Position numbers and translations under genes: made by a program. This document shows positions 32,140 through 39,532 of a stretch of 40,244 nt of DNA, piece after piece. How positions within the stretch are numbered: the stretch's first letter is position 1; the number at the start of each line of letters is the position of its first letter. Below the pieces are notes generated by a model. It was not told the DNA's origin. It searched no databases and saw only the letters and a list, made by a program, of their open reading frames with translations. This DNA is from Nonomuraea longispora (lineage in GTDB: Bacteria; Actinomycetota; Actinomycetes; Streptosporangiales; Streptosporangiaceae), in the NCBI RefSeq assembly GCF_004348345.1, contig NZ_SMJZ01000066.1, positions 1 to 40,244 on the forward strand, given 5' to 3'.

Positions 32140-32730
32140 ATGACCGGCCGCACGCAGGCAGAGCGCTCGGACGAGACGACGGGCAGGCTGGTGCGGGCCG
32201 CGCGCCGGTTGTTCGGCGCGCGGGGATACGCGCCCACGTCGATCGACGCGGTGGCCGCCGCGGCCGGCGTCACCAAGGGAGCCGCCTACCACCACTTCGG
32301 CGGCAAGGTCGCGTTGTTCCGCGCCGCGTTCGTACGCGAACTGGAGGAGGTCTCCGCCGCGCTGGTGCGGGCGGCGGGCCAGGAGCACGAGCCGATGGAG
32401 GCGCTGCGGCGCGGGTGCCGCACCTTCCTGGAGCACTGCCTCGACCCGGGGTTCCGCCAGATCGTGCTGCTGGACGCGCCGTCGGTGCTGAGCTGGGAGA
32501 CCGTCAGGGCGATCGAGCACGATCACCTGCTGCGGGTCCTGCACGACGGACTGCGCGTTGCGGTCGCGGGCGGCCAGGCCGCGGACGGCGATCTGCCCGT
32601 CCGGGCCCGGCTCGTCTTCGGGGCCCTGTGCGAGGGCGGGATGTTGCTGGCCCGCTCCCAGGACCCGGCGGCCGACCTGCCACGGCTCGCCGCGGAGGCC
32701 GACCGTTTCCTGGAGGCGCTCAGGCGCTGA
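32140..32730 (+). CDS. TetR/AcrR-family transcriptional regulator
   Basis: 196-residue repressor. The N-terminal HTH is classical: 'AARRLFGARGYAPTSIDAVA' followed by 'AAAGVTKGAAYHHFGGKVAL', about residues 22-62. The C-terminal helical ligand domain includes 'FLEHCLDPGFRQIVLLDAPS' and 'ARLVFGALCEGGMLLA'. ATG 32140 is preceded by GGGGAG at proper spacing and is preferred over ATG 32119, which lies inside the operator dyad. It is divergent from two NAD(P)-binding protein genes, which it probably represses together with itself. Its TGA directly abuts the stop codon of the convergent inhibitor gene (TGATCA). Confidence 0.93.
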   Translation: MTGRTQAERSDETTGRLVRAARRLFGARGYAPTSIDAVAAAAGVTKGAAYHHFGGKVALFRAAFVRELEEVSAALVRAAGQEHEPMEALRRGCRTFLEHCLDPGFRQIVLLDAPSVLSWETVRAIEHDHLLRVLHDGLRVAVAGGQAADGDLPVRARLVFGALCEGGMLLARSQDPAADLPRLAAEADRFLEALRR

Positions 32731-33144
32731 TCAGCCGTGCGAGTCGGTGACGGAGCCCTTGACGGTGGTCCGGCAGGAGGGGCCGTTCGGGCCGTCGAAG
32801 CGGACGGAGTCGAAGAAGTCGCGGAAGTCGACGTAGAAGTTGCCCTGGTCGCGCGGGCTGGTCACCGCGGAGCAGCCGCCGTAGCCGGCCTCGGAGAACA
32901 GGTGGATCCACGAGTCGGTACGGTTCCAGTCGGACTTGGCGCGATCGGCCATGCCCAGGGCGGCGAGGTCGGGGGTGTCGGCGTTGATCTCGATGAGGTC
33001 GCCCGTGCCGTCGAGGCCGGAGAACATGCAGTAATAACCGTCACGGCACCGGTCGTACCCGTCGGCGGCCTGGGCCGGGGTGGCGAGCGAGGCCAGAGCG
33101 GCGGCGGCGATCGGTAAGGCCAGCATGTGAAGCTTCTTGCCCAA
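32731..33144 (-). CDS. Secreted peptidase inhibitor I36-family protein
   Basis: 137-residue small exported protein resembling the SMPI/I36 metalloproteinase inhibitors of actinomycetes, which have a beta/gamma-crystallin-like fold. A Sec signal ('KKLHMLALPIAAAALASLAT' then Pro-Ala-Gln-Ala) precedes a mature domain of about 110 residues. This starts 'ADGYDRCRDGYYCMFSG', with paired Cys, and later has 'HLFSEAGYGGC' and 'GPNGPSCRTTV'; four or more Cys could form disulfides. TTG at 33144 is chosen because GGAGG lies 4 nt upstream and gives the signal peptide a Lys-Lys n-region. The later ATG at 33126 would remove these. Target protease unknown. Confidence 0.82.
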   Translation of the reverse strand: MGKKLHMLALPIAAAALASLATPAQAADGYDRCRDGYYCMFSGLDGTGDLIEINADTPDLAALGMADRAKSDWNRTDSWIHLFSEAGYGGCSAVTSPRDQGNFYVDFRDFFDSVRFDGPNGPSCRTTVKGSVTDSHG

Positions 33145-33853
33145 CGTTCCTCCATGATTGAAACTTTCTTTCGCTCCGAACATACATGGCGCGATCTTGT
33201 CAGGAAAGGGGTCGATCGACTCCGCTTCGCGACCGGCCGCAGGTGCCGGCCAGCTTTCTGGTGGCGCACCACAGGGCGCCCTCCCGCCCGCCTGGGTGGA
33301 GCCGCTGGACGTCCGTCCCGAGCGCCTGCCGGAGGAGTCGGGGAGGGCTCTGCACGGTCCCCTCGCCGCCGAGCACGAAGTACGCGGGCCGCGTCTCGCC
33401 GTCGCGCGCGTACGTTGCGGCGGCGTGCGTGTCGAGGTGCCTCCGGGCCGCCTCGGTGAAGGCGGAGGCCATGCCGCCGATCAGGCTGGCTTCGTCGCGG
33501 CGCACCAGATCGCCCGCGCGGTCCGGCAGCACGACCACGAGTTCGGGCACAGCGCGAGCGGCCACCACGGCAGGACGAGGGCGTCGAGTAGCGGTCGGCG
33601 ACGTCGCGGTCGACCGCGGCTCGCTCGGCGCCGGCGTTCGTCACGCTGGAGTCCCCGGACCTGTGCCGCCTGGTCCACCGCGCTCACGAACTCCGCCTCC
33701 TCGCGTGCCCTGACGGGATCGCCCCAGATCGAGTCGGCGGAAACGGCGGAGAAACCACCGCAGGTCTAAACCTGTCGCCATAGGCCGGGCCAGGGCGTCT
33801 GAATACCAGACGCGGACACCGTCCCGGCCGCTCAAGGGGAAAGGATCTCGCTT
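33145..33853. other. 709-bp stretch without an intact gene
   Basis: Between the inhibitor gene and the serine hydrolase lies GC-rich DNA in which I find no intact gene with start signals. On the minus strand the middle part still reads like protein (see 33200-33568), suggesting a decayed gene. The right end should hold the promoter of the serine hydrolase; a GGGGAAAGGA ribosome-binding site precedes GTG 33854. No clear -35/-10 pair or operator was found. Confidence 0.4.
33200..33568 (-). pseudogene. Possible gene remnant of unknown family
   Basis: A minus-strand open frame of about 120 codons contains protein-like text ('AVPELVVVLPDRAGDLVRRD', 'SLIGGMASAFTEAARRHLD', 'AYFVLGGEGTVQSPPRLLRQ'). 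It lacks a ribosome-binding site and a proper N-terminus. Sense-like residues continue upstream in other frames up to about 33640 ('NAGAERAAVDRDVADRYSTP'). This is what one or two frameshifts in an old gene would leave. I do not recognise the family, and an intact unusual gene is not excluded. Confidence 0.3.
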
Positions 33854-34981
33854 GTGGATCGTGTGAAGATGATCGGCCTGGCAGGTCTGGCCTGCGCGAC
33901 GCTGACGCTGAGCGTCGCGACACCCGCTACCGCGGCCGACGCGGACCGGGCACGGCTCGGCGACGTGCAGAAGGCTCTGACAGAGCTGGCAAAGAGCCCT
34001 GAAGTGGTCGGCGCGATCGGCGCCGTCTACATCGACGGCAAGAAGGTCGACAAGGGCTCGGCCGGCACCCGCCTCCTGAACGACAAGGGTGGCAAGATTC
34101 CCGCCGGCGCCCGTTTCAGGGCCGGATCCCAGACCAAGGCCATGACCCAGGTCGTCATCATGAAGCTGGTCACCGAGGGCAAGCTCTCTCTGGACGACAA
34201 GCTCAGCGACCTGCTGCCCGAGGTGGCGGAGAAGGACCTGGTGGAGCGGGCCGACGAGATCACCGTGGAGCAGATGATCCACCACACCTCGGGCATCCCC
34301 AACTGGTTCACCCCCGAGCTGATCGACTACCTGGACTTCACCACGTACATTCCGCCGATGGAGCTGGTCAAGAGGTCGCGCACCGTGGCGCGCACCCAGG
34401 AACCAGGGGAGAAGTTCTCCTACTCCAACACCAACTACTACCTTCTCGGACTGATCATCGAAGACCTCACCGATCGCTCGGTGGCCGCGGAGTTCGAGCG
34501 GCGGATCTTCGACCCCCTGCACATGGATGACACCTACCTGCCGGTCACGTTCCCCGGTCGCATCAAGGGCCCGCACGGGCACAGCTACTACCCCGACGAG
34601 AACGGCAAGCTGCACGACGTCGACCGCTTCAACATGAGCTACGGCTACGCGGCCGGAGGGGTGATCTCCACCACCGACGACCTGAGCGCCTTCCACCTGG
34701 CGCTCGGCAAGGACCTGCTGACGAAGGAGGAGAAGGACGCACTGAACGCCGGCCGGCCGGCCCCGCCTCCCTCAGAAGAGCCCTCCGACAAGGGCGTCTG
34801 CGGGGGCGGATTCGGCGCCGCGGCGGGCAGCGCACCCAGTTTCAAGGCCATCACCTACGGTTCGCGTGACACGGGTGTGCAGTTCGTCGTGTCCGTAACG
34901 CTTGGTACGGCCCACAGCGATCCCGCCGTCGAGCCCATGATCAAGAAGGCGGCGGAAGCCGTTCTCTGCCCCGGGACATAG
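33854..34981 (+). CDS. Exported beta-lactamase-fold serine hydrolase, third motif altered
   Basis: 375-residue class C beta-lactamase / DD-peptidase-like protein. A Sec signal peptide ('MIGLAGLACATLTLSVATPATAA') ends near residue 28. The nucleophile motif is Ser92-Gln-Thr-Lys95 in 'FRAGSQTKAMTQ', and the second motif is Tyr190-Ser-Asn192 in 'KFSYSNTNYYLL'. 'MIHHTSGIPNW' is also typical. Where relatives have a His/Lys-x-Gly third motif ('GHGGSAPGF'-like), this protein reads 'GGGFGAAAGSAPSFKAI', with no His or Lys. It may thus have weakened or changed activity. GTG 33854 follows GGGGAAAGG. It is upstream of, and codirectional with, the response-regulator gene, separated by 156 nt. Substrate may be peptidoglycan peptide, ester or D-amino-acid amide. 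Confidence 0.9.
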   Translation: MDRVKMIGLAGLACATLTLSVATPATAADADRARLGDVQKALTELAKSPEVVGAIGAVYIDGKKVDKGSAGTRLLNDKGGKIPAGARFRAGSQTKAMTQVVIMKLVTEGKLSLDDKLSDLLPEVAEKDLVERADEITVEQMIHHTSGIPNWFTPELIDYLDFTTYIPPMELVKRSRTVARTQEPGEKFSYSNTNYYLLGLIIEDLTDRSVAAEFERRIFDPLHMDDTYLPVTFPGRIKGPHGHSYYPDENGKLHDVDRFNMSYGYAAGGVISTTDDLSAFHLALGKDLLTKEEKDALNAGRPAPPPSEEPSDKGVCGGGFGAAAGSAPSFKAITYGSRDTGVQFVVSVTLGTAHSDPAVEPMIKKAAEAVLCPGT

Positions 34982-35137
34982 CACGTCCGCGCCGCTGCCC
35001 GCGTCACCGACACGGCGTCACCGAACAGGGCCTCCACACCGAACCCTGAACCCTCCAGGCCGCCGCCTACCGCTGAGCCGGCGGCAGGGCGGAGGATGAC
35101 GTTTGCGTCCTGCTGGGCACGGAAAGGATGGACGATC

Positions 35138-35746
35138 GTGATTCGGGTGTTGCTGGCGGAGGACATGGAGCTCATCCGCGGGGCCATCGTCGCGCTGATG
35201 GGGTTGGAGAGCGATCTGACGGTGGTCGCCGAGGTGGCCTCGGGGGAGGCGGCGGTGGCGGCGGCCCTGGAGCACCGGCCGGATGTGGCGGTGCTCGACG
35301 TGCACATGCCCGGCGAGCTCGACGGGCTCGCCGCGGCCGGTGTGCTGGCCGAGCGGCTGCCCGAGTGCCGGGTGCTGATCCTCACGTCGCTGGGGCGGCC
35401 GGAGACGTTGCGGCAGGCGCTGGCGTCCCAGGCCAGCGGGTTCATGCTCAAGGACGCGCCCCCCGCCCAACTGGCGGAGGCGATCCGCAGGGTGGTCGCG
35501 GGGGAGCGCGTGCTCGACCCGGATCTCGCCGCACAGACGATCATGAGCAGGCCCAACCCCCTGAGCGAACGGGAAATCATGGTGCTGCGGATGGCGGCCG
35601 ACGGCCTGGAGACCGCGCAGATCGCCTCGACGCTCTACCTATCGAAGGGCACGGTGCGCAACTACCTGGGGGCGATCGTCACCAAACTAAGTGCCCGTAA
35701 CCGGCTCGACGCCGTCCGCATCGCGACCGAAGCCGGTTGGTTGTAG
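35138..35746 (+). CDS. NarL/LuxR-family response regulator
   Basis: 202-residue two-component response regulator. Receiver domain 1-120 with phosphoacceptor Asp54 ('VAVLDVHMPGE'), Thr83 ('ILTSLG') and Lys105 ('GFMLKDAP'), plus the acidic pair Glu8-Asp9. The C-terminal LuxR HTH runs from 'PLSEREIMVLRMAADGLETA' through 'LSKGTVRNYLGAIVTKLSAR'. GTG 35138 is chosen because it gives the standard 'VIRVLLAED' N-terminus; an AAGGA lies about 11 nt upstream. The gene runs towards the histidine kinase gene, and the last 60 nt of the two coding regions overlap on opposite strands. It is most likely phosphorylated by that kinase and may regulate the flanking serine hydrolases. Confidence 0.93.
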   Translation: MIRVLLAEDMELIRGAIVALMGLESDLTVVAEVASGEAAVAAALEHRPDVAVLDVHMPGELDGLAAAGVLAERLPECRVLILTSLGRPETLRQALASQASGFMLKDAPPAQLAEAIRRVVAGERVLDPDLAAQTIMSRPNPLSEREIMVLRMAADGLETAQIASTLYLSKGTVRNYLGAIVTKLSARNRLDAVRIATEAGWL

Positions 35747-37396
35747 GACGAGAAGCTCATATCCTCCGTCAACGCGGGAGGCGCGCAGGGTGCCGCCGTG
35801 GGCGCTCACGCGCTGGGCCAGGTTGCGCAGGCCCTGTCCGGGCGGAGCGGCGTCGGGGCCGGTGACGCCGTCGTTGGCGATCCTCAGGCGTGCGGTGGCG
35901 TCACGCGCGGTGAGCTCGATGCGACAGGTCCGGGCACGGCTGTGGCGCAGGACGTTCGTGACCGCCTCGCGCAGCACCGTGGCCAGCAGCGCGTCGACTT
36001 CGGGCGGCAGCTCGACCGCGGGATCGGCGTGGACGCCCGCTCCCGCGGTGGACAGCACCTCACGGGCGGAGGCCAGCTCGGTCGCCAGCGACAACGGCCG
36101 GCCGCTGTCGCGGGGAATGGCCGCAACGTCGGCGAGGGCACGTTCGGCGATGCGGGTGATGTCGGCGAGTTGCTCGGCGCTCCGCTCAGGCATCCGGACG
36201 GCCAGCTCTCCCTTCACCACGATGGCCGACAGACTGTAGCCGAGCAGGTCGTGCACATCGCGCGCGATGCGGCGGCGCTCCCGCTCCACTGCGATCCCGG
36301 CCAGCGCCAGGCGGGCCTGGCGCACCTGGACGACCATGTCGGTGTGCAGGGCCAGGCCATGGAACATGACCGCGATGGCGAGCGCGTTGAACGTCCAGTA
36401 GAGGTTGTCCACCGGAGCGATGCCGCGTAGTGCCATCACGACGGAGGCAGCCGCCAGCACGGCGCCGACCACGGGGAAGGCCGCCCAGCGGGTCCACAGG
36501 ATGAGAAGGGAGCCCGCGGCGTAGCCGATCAGCTGCGGGTAGGGACGGTCAGGGAAGAACAGCGGTGCCAGGGCGAGGGCAAGTTGCAGCGGAAGCGTCC
36601 ATCCCGCGTGCGCGGGCCGGACCCCGGGCGGCCGGGGCCATGAGTGGCGCAGTTGCAGGCCCGTGACCCCGGCCAGGATCAGCAGAGCGGGGGCCAGGAC
36701 GCCGGGTGGCAGCGCCGCACGCCACAGGAACACCGCGGAGACGATTAGAAAGCCCAGGTGCACGGTCACCAGGATGGGCAGCGCGAGCCGGGGTGTGAGG
36801 TCGTCGAAGGGCGGCTGAGCCGGGGCCGGCGGAGCCTGCCGGGCGCGGGCGGCTGCCCGGCGGGCCAGGGCGACGATCTCGCTGGTGCGCCCCTGCGCCG
36901 CCAGGGCGGTGATGGCCGACAGGCTGGAGCCCAGGACGCTCTCGAACTCGCGTGAGGCCCGCTCGCGCTCTTCGGCGACCGAGGTCTCGGCCAGTTCGTG
37001 GCGGGCGGCGTGCAGTTCGGCGCGCAGGTCGTTCAGCCGGGTGACGCCGAACACCACCAGCCCCTGCGTGAGCGCGTTCACCATGGCGTTCACGCAGGTG
37101 TAGGCGTCGGCCGTGTTGAGCAGGCCGGTGACGGCCACAACGGCTCCCGTCAGCACCCAGCGCGCAGGGCCGCGCGCGATCAGGAGCACGGAGGCGGTGA
37201 GCAGCCCGGGAGCACCCTGCCCGGCCCACACGAACAGCAAGGCCTGCGCGACCAGGGTCCATGGACCGACCAGGCGGCGCGGGCGGGGCAGGCTGTGCAC
37301 GACCTGAAGGATCACCATGACGATCGCGGGAACGCCGGGCAGCGGGGCCAGCGGGTCGAACGCCACACCCGCCAGGACCACCAGGATGATCACCAC
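35687..37396 (-). CDS. DesK-type sensor histidine kinase with a duplicated, degenerate first half
   Basis: 569-residue membrane sensor kinase of the HPK7 (NarX/DesK-like) type. Residues 1-120 hold several hydrophobic segments, then a coiled region (120-190) with 'RASREFESVLGSSLSAI'. A second set of membrane helices fills about 205-350, then the true dimerisation/phosphoacceptor domain 'RRRIARDVHDLLGYSLSAI' with His382. The ATPase domain has the N box 'LREAVTNVLRHSRA' and a G box 'GQGLRNLAQRV'. The first coil aligns with the second, but His382 corresponds to Glu152, so the N-terminal half looks like a duplicated sensor-plus-DHp module that has lost its phosphoacceptor. Start GTG 37396 (GTG 37393 also possible) lacks a good ribosome-binding site. 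Its 3' end overlaps the response-regulator gene tail to tail by 60 bp. Confidence 0.9.
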   Translation of the reverse strand: MVIILVVLAGVAFDPLAPLPGVPAIVMVILQVVHSLPRPRRLVGPWTLVAQALLFVWAGQGAPGLLTASVLLIARGPARWVLTGAVVAVTGLLNTADAYTCVNAMVNALTQGLVVFGVTRLNDLRAELHAARHELAETSVAEERERASREFESVLGSSLSAITALAAQGRTSEIVALARRAAARARQAPPAPAQPPFDDLTPRLALPILVTVHLGFLIVSAVFLWRAALPPGVLAPALLILAGVTGLQLRHSWPRPPGVRPAHAGWTLPLQLALALAPLFFPDRPYPQLIGYAAGSLLILWTRWAAFPVVGAVLAAASVVMALRGIAPVDNLYWTFNALAIAVMFHGLALHTDMVVQVRQARLALAGIAVERERRRIARDVHDLLGYSLSAIVVKGELAVRMPERSAEQLADITRIAERALADVAAIPRDSGRPLSLATELASAREVLSTAGAGVHADPAVELPPEVDALLATVLREAVTNVLRHSRARTCRIELTARDATARLRIANDGVTGPDAAPPGQGLRNLAQRVSAHGGTLRASRVDGGYELLVLQPTGFGRDADGVEPVTGT

Positions 37397-37498
37397 AGCG
37401 GAGAATCATACCTAAATGTACGGATCGTGCGTTTCGCCGGAAGTATCGGTGTCCCTGACACTGGTCCGGTATCACCCCAGGTCGGCAGGGTTGTGGTC

Positions 37499-39436
37499 AT
37501 GAAAGTGCACCTGATCCGCATCTGGGCCACGGTACTGGCCGGCGCCGTGATCCTCACAGCAAGCCCGGCCACGGCATCCGCAAGGCCGGTCACGCCGGAG
37601 ACCGACCTGCCGGGACTGGCCGAGATGGTCGACCGCATCGTATCGGGGCAACTGGCCGAGAGCCGCATTCCCGGCGCGGCCGTCGTCGTGGTCTCCGGTG
37701 GGCGTACGGTTCTCGCCAAGGGATACGGTGTCGCCGACGTGGCCACACGCCGGCCGGTCGACCCCCGGCGCACCGGCTTCTTCACCGGATCGCTCGCCAA
37801 GCTGTTCACCGCCACGGCCGCGCTGCAACTCGTGGACGCCGGCAAGCTCGACCTGCGGGCGGACGTCAACAAATACCTGACCGCGTTCAAGATCGAGGAT
37901 TCCTACCCGGGGCGACCGGTCACCCTGGAACACCTCCTGACCTACACGGCCGGCTTCGACGACAACGTCGTCGGGCTCGCCGAGGCCGATCCGAAGGACG
38001 TCGGCTCCCTGGCGGGCAGCCTTGCCGACCGGCAACCGCGCCGGGTACGCCCGCCCGGCACGCGCGTCGCCTACGACAACTACGGTCTGGCGCTGGCCGG
38101 CCACCTCGTGGAGGCCGCCTCAGGGCAATCGTTCGCCAAGTACGTCGAGCAGCACGTGCTCAAGCCGCTCGGCATGAACGCCACCAGCCTGGCCGTGCCG
38201 CACGCCGCGACACTCGACGCCCACCTCGCCGGCGCCTACCGCCCGAGCGAGGACGGCTACGCCGCCGTCAAGGGCCAGTACGGCCCTTGGGCCCCTGCCG
38301 GAACCGGCCCCGTCTCCACCCCCGCCGACATGGGCCGCTTCATGCTCGCCCAGCTCAGCGGCGATCCCCGGTTGGGCAAGAACGTCGTCCGCCGCCTTCA
38401 GGAGCAGCACTACGCCCAGGACCCACGCATCCCGGGCATGGGATACACCTTCGAGCAGCGCTCGCACAACGGTCACCGGATCGTCTACAAGGACGGCGAG
38501 GTGACCGGCCACCACAACGTCATGGGTCTGCTTCCGGAGCAGGACCTCGGGATTTACGTCGTCTACAACGGCGACGGCGTCGGCGGCCAGGCCGGCTGGA
38601 ACGGCCAGAGCCTCGTCAAACGCATCATCGACCGGTATCTGCCCGCGAAATCGGCCAGCGCGAAAGCCGTCTCCGGCGGGGACGTGACCCGCTACGCCGG
38701 TACCTACCGCTCCACTCGCACCAGCCGGACCAGCCTCATGAAGGTCAGCTCGCTGTTCGCCACGATGGGCGTCCAGGCCAACGCCGACGGCACTCTCACC
38801 ACCACCGGTCTGTCGCCGGACCCGGAGAAGACGACCCAGCACTGGACACCGATCGGGCAGGGTCTCTTCCAAGAGCGCGATGGCCAGGCGAAGATCGCCT
38901 TCGACGACGAGGGCACGCTGTCGACCTCGATGAACCCGTCCGAGGCGCTGGAGAAGCTGGCCTGGGCCGACGAGCCGATGCCGCACACGATCCTGCTGGG
39001 CCTCAGTGCCCTGGTGTTCGTGCTCGCCTTCCTCGCCCTGCCGGTCAGCACCTTGGTCCGGGTCCTGCGCAGGCGTTCCCGTGCCGGCGCCCGGTCTCAG
39101 CCGGCCGGCGCCCGTGCCGCCCGGCTGCTGGCCTGGATCACCGCCGCGCTGGTGACCGTCTTCGTCGGCGGGATCGCCATGACCATGTCCGATCCGAACG
39201 TGGTCACCGAGTTGACCGTTCTCTACGCGCCCCGGCTGGCCGCGCTGCCGATCGTCGCCACGGCCGGGCTCGTGCTCAGCGTCCTGGTCGCCGGCTACGC
39301 GGTGGCGGCCTGGGTGAAGGGCTGGTGGGGCCGGCCGGGCCGGCTGGGCTACACGGCGCTCGCACTGGCCGGTGTGGTGTTCTTCAAGATCGCCATGACG
39401 TACAACCTGCTCGCCCTGCCGTTCCCGACGAACTGA
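37499..39436 (+). CDS. Serine hydrolase with C-terminal membrane domain
   Basis: 645-residue beta-lactamase-fold serine hydrolase. Sec signal peptide (about 1-28, 'WATVLAGAVILTASPATASA'). The catalytic domain has Ser98-Leu-Ala-Lys101 ('FFTGSLAKLF'), Tyr192-Asp-Asn194 ('VAYDNYGLAL'), and a third motif that reads 'VTGHHNVMG', with His in place of the usual His/Lys-Thr-Gly. A linker domain of about 110 residues follows ('YAGTYRSTRTSRTSLMKV...'). Then come three to four transmembrane helices, from 'ILLGLSALVFVLAFLAL' to 'LGYTALALAGVVFFKIAM', so the enzyme is membrane-anchored facing outward. ATG 37499 is chosen (GTG 37493 in frame is possible); AGGG lies about 9 nt upstream. It is divergent from the kinase gene with about 100 nt between, suggesting coregulation. 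Likely an esterase or D-aminopeptidase-like enzyme. Confidence 0.92.
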   Translation: MKVHLIRIWATVLAGAVILTASPATASARPVTPETDLPGLAEMVDRIVSGQLAESRIPGAAVVVVSGGRTVLAKGYGVADVATRRPVDPRRTGFFTGSLAKLFTATAALQLVDAGKLDLRADVNKYLTAFKIEDSYPGRPVTLEHLLTYTAGFDDNVVGLAEADPKDVGSLAGSLADRQPRRVRPPGTRVAYDNYGLALAGHLVEAASGQSFAKYVEQHVLKPLGMNATSLAVPHAATLDAHLAGAYRPSEDGYAAVKGQYGPWAPAGTGPVSTPADMGRFMLAQLSGDPRLGKNVVRRLQEQHYAQDPRIPGMGYTFEQRSHNGHRIVYKDGEVTGHHNVMGLLPEQDLGIYVVYNGDGVGGQAGWNGQSLVKRIIDRYLPAKSASAKAVSGGDVTRYAGTYRSTRTSRTSLMKVSSLFATMGVQANADGTLTTTGLSPDPEKTTQHWTPIGQGLFQERDGQAKIAFDDEGTLSTSMNPSEALEKLAWADEPMPHTILLGLSALVFVLAFLALPVSTLVRVLRRRSRAGARSQPAGARAARLLAWITAALVTVFVGGIAMTMSDPNVVTELTVLYAPRLAALPIVATAGLVLSVLVAGYAVAAWVKGWWGRPGRLGYTALALAGVVFFKIAMTYNLLALPFPTN

Positions 39437-39532
39437 CGACCGAGGTCCTCATGGCCGCGTTCCGCACGACCCGCTGCTCATGCCGGGCCTGCACCCGGTG
39501 TGCCCAAGCACTCCTTAACGGTGGATCCGCGC

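Noticed and set aside
35052..35095. Weak GC hairpin (CCGCCG-N13-CGGCGG) after the first serine hydrolase
   Set aside because: Six-bp stem in very GC-rich DNA with no T-run; too weak to call a terminator.
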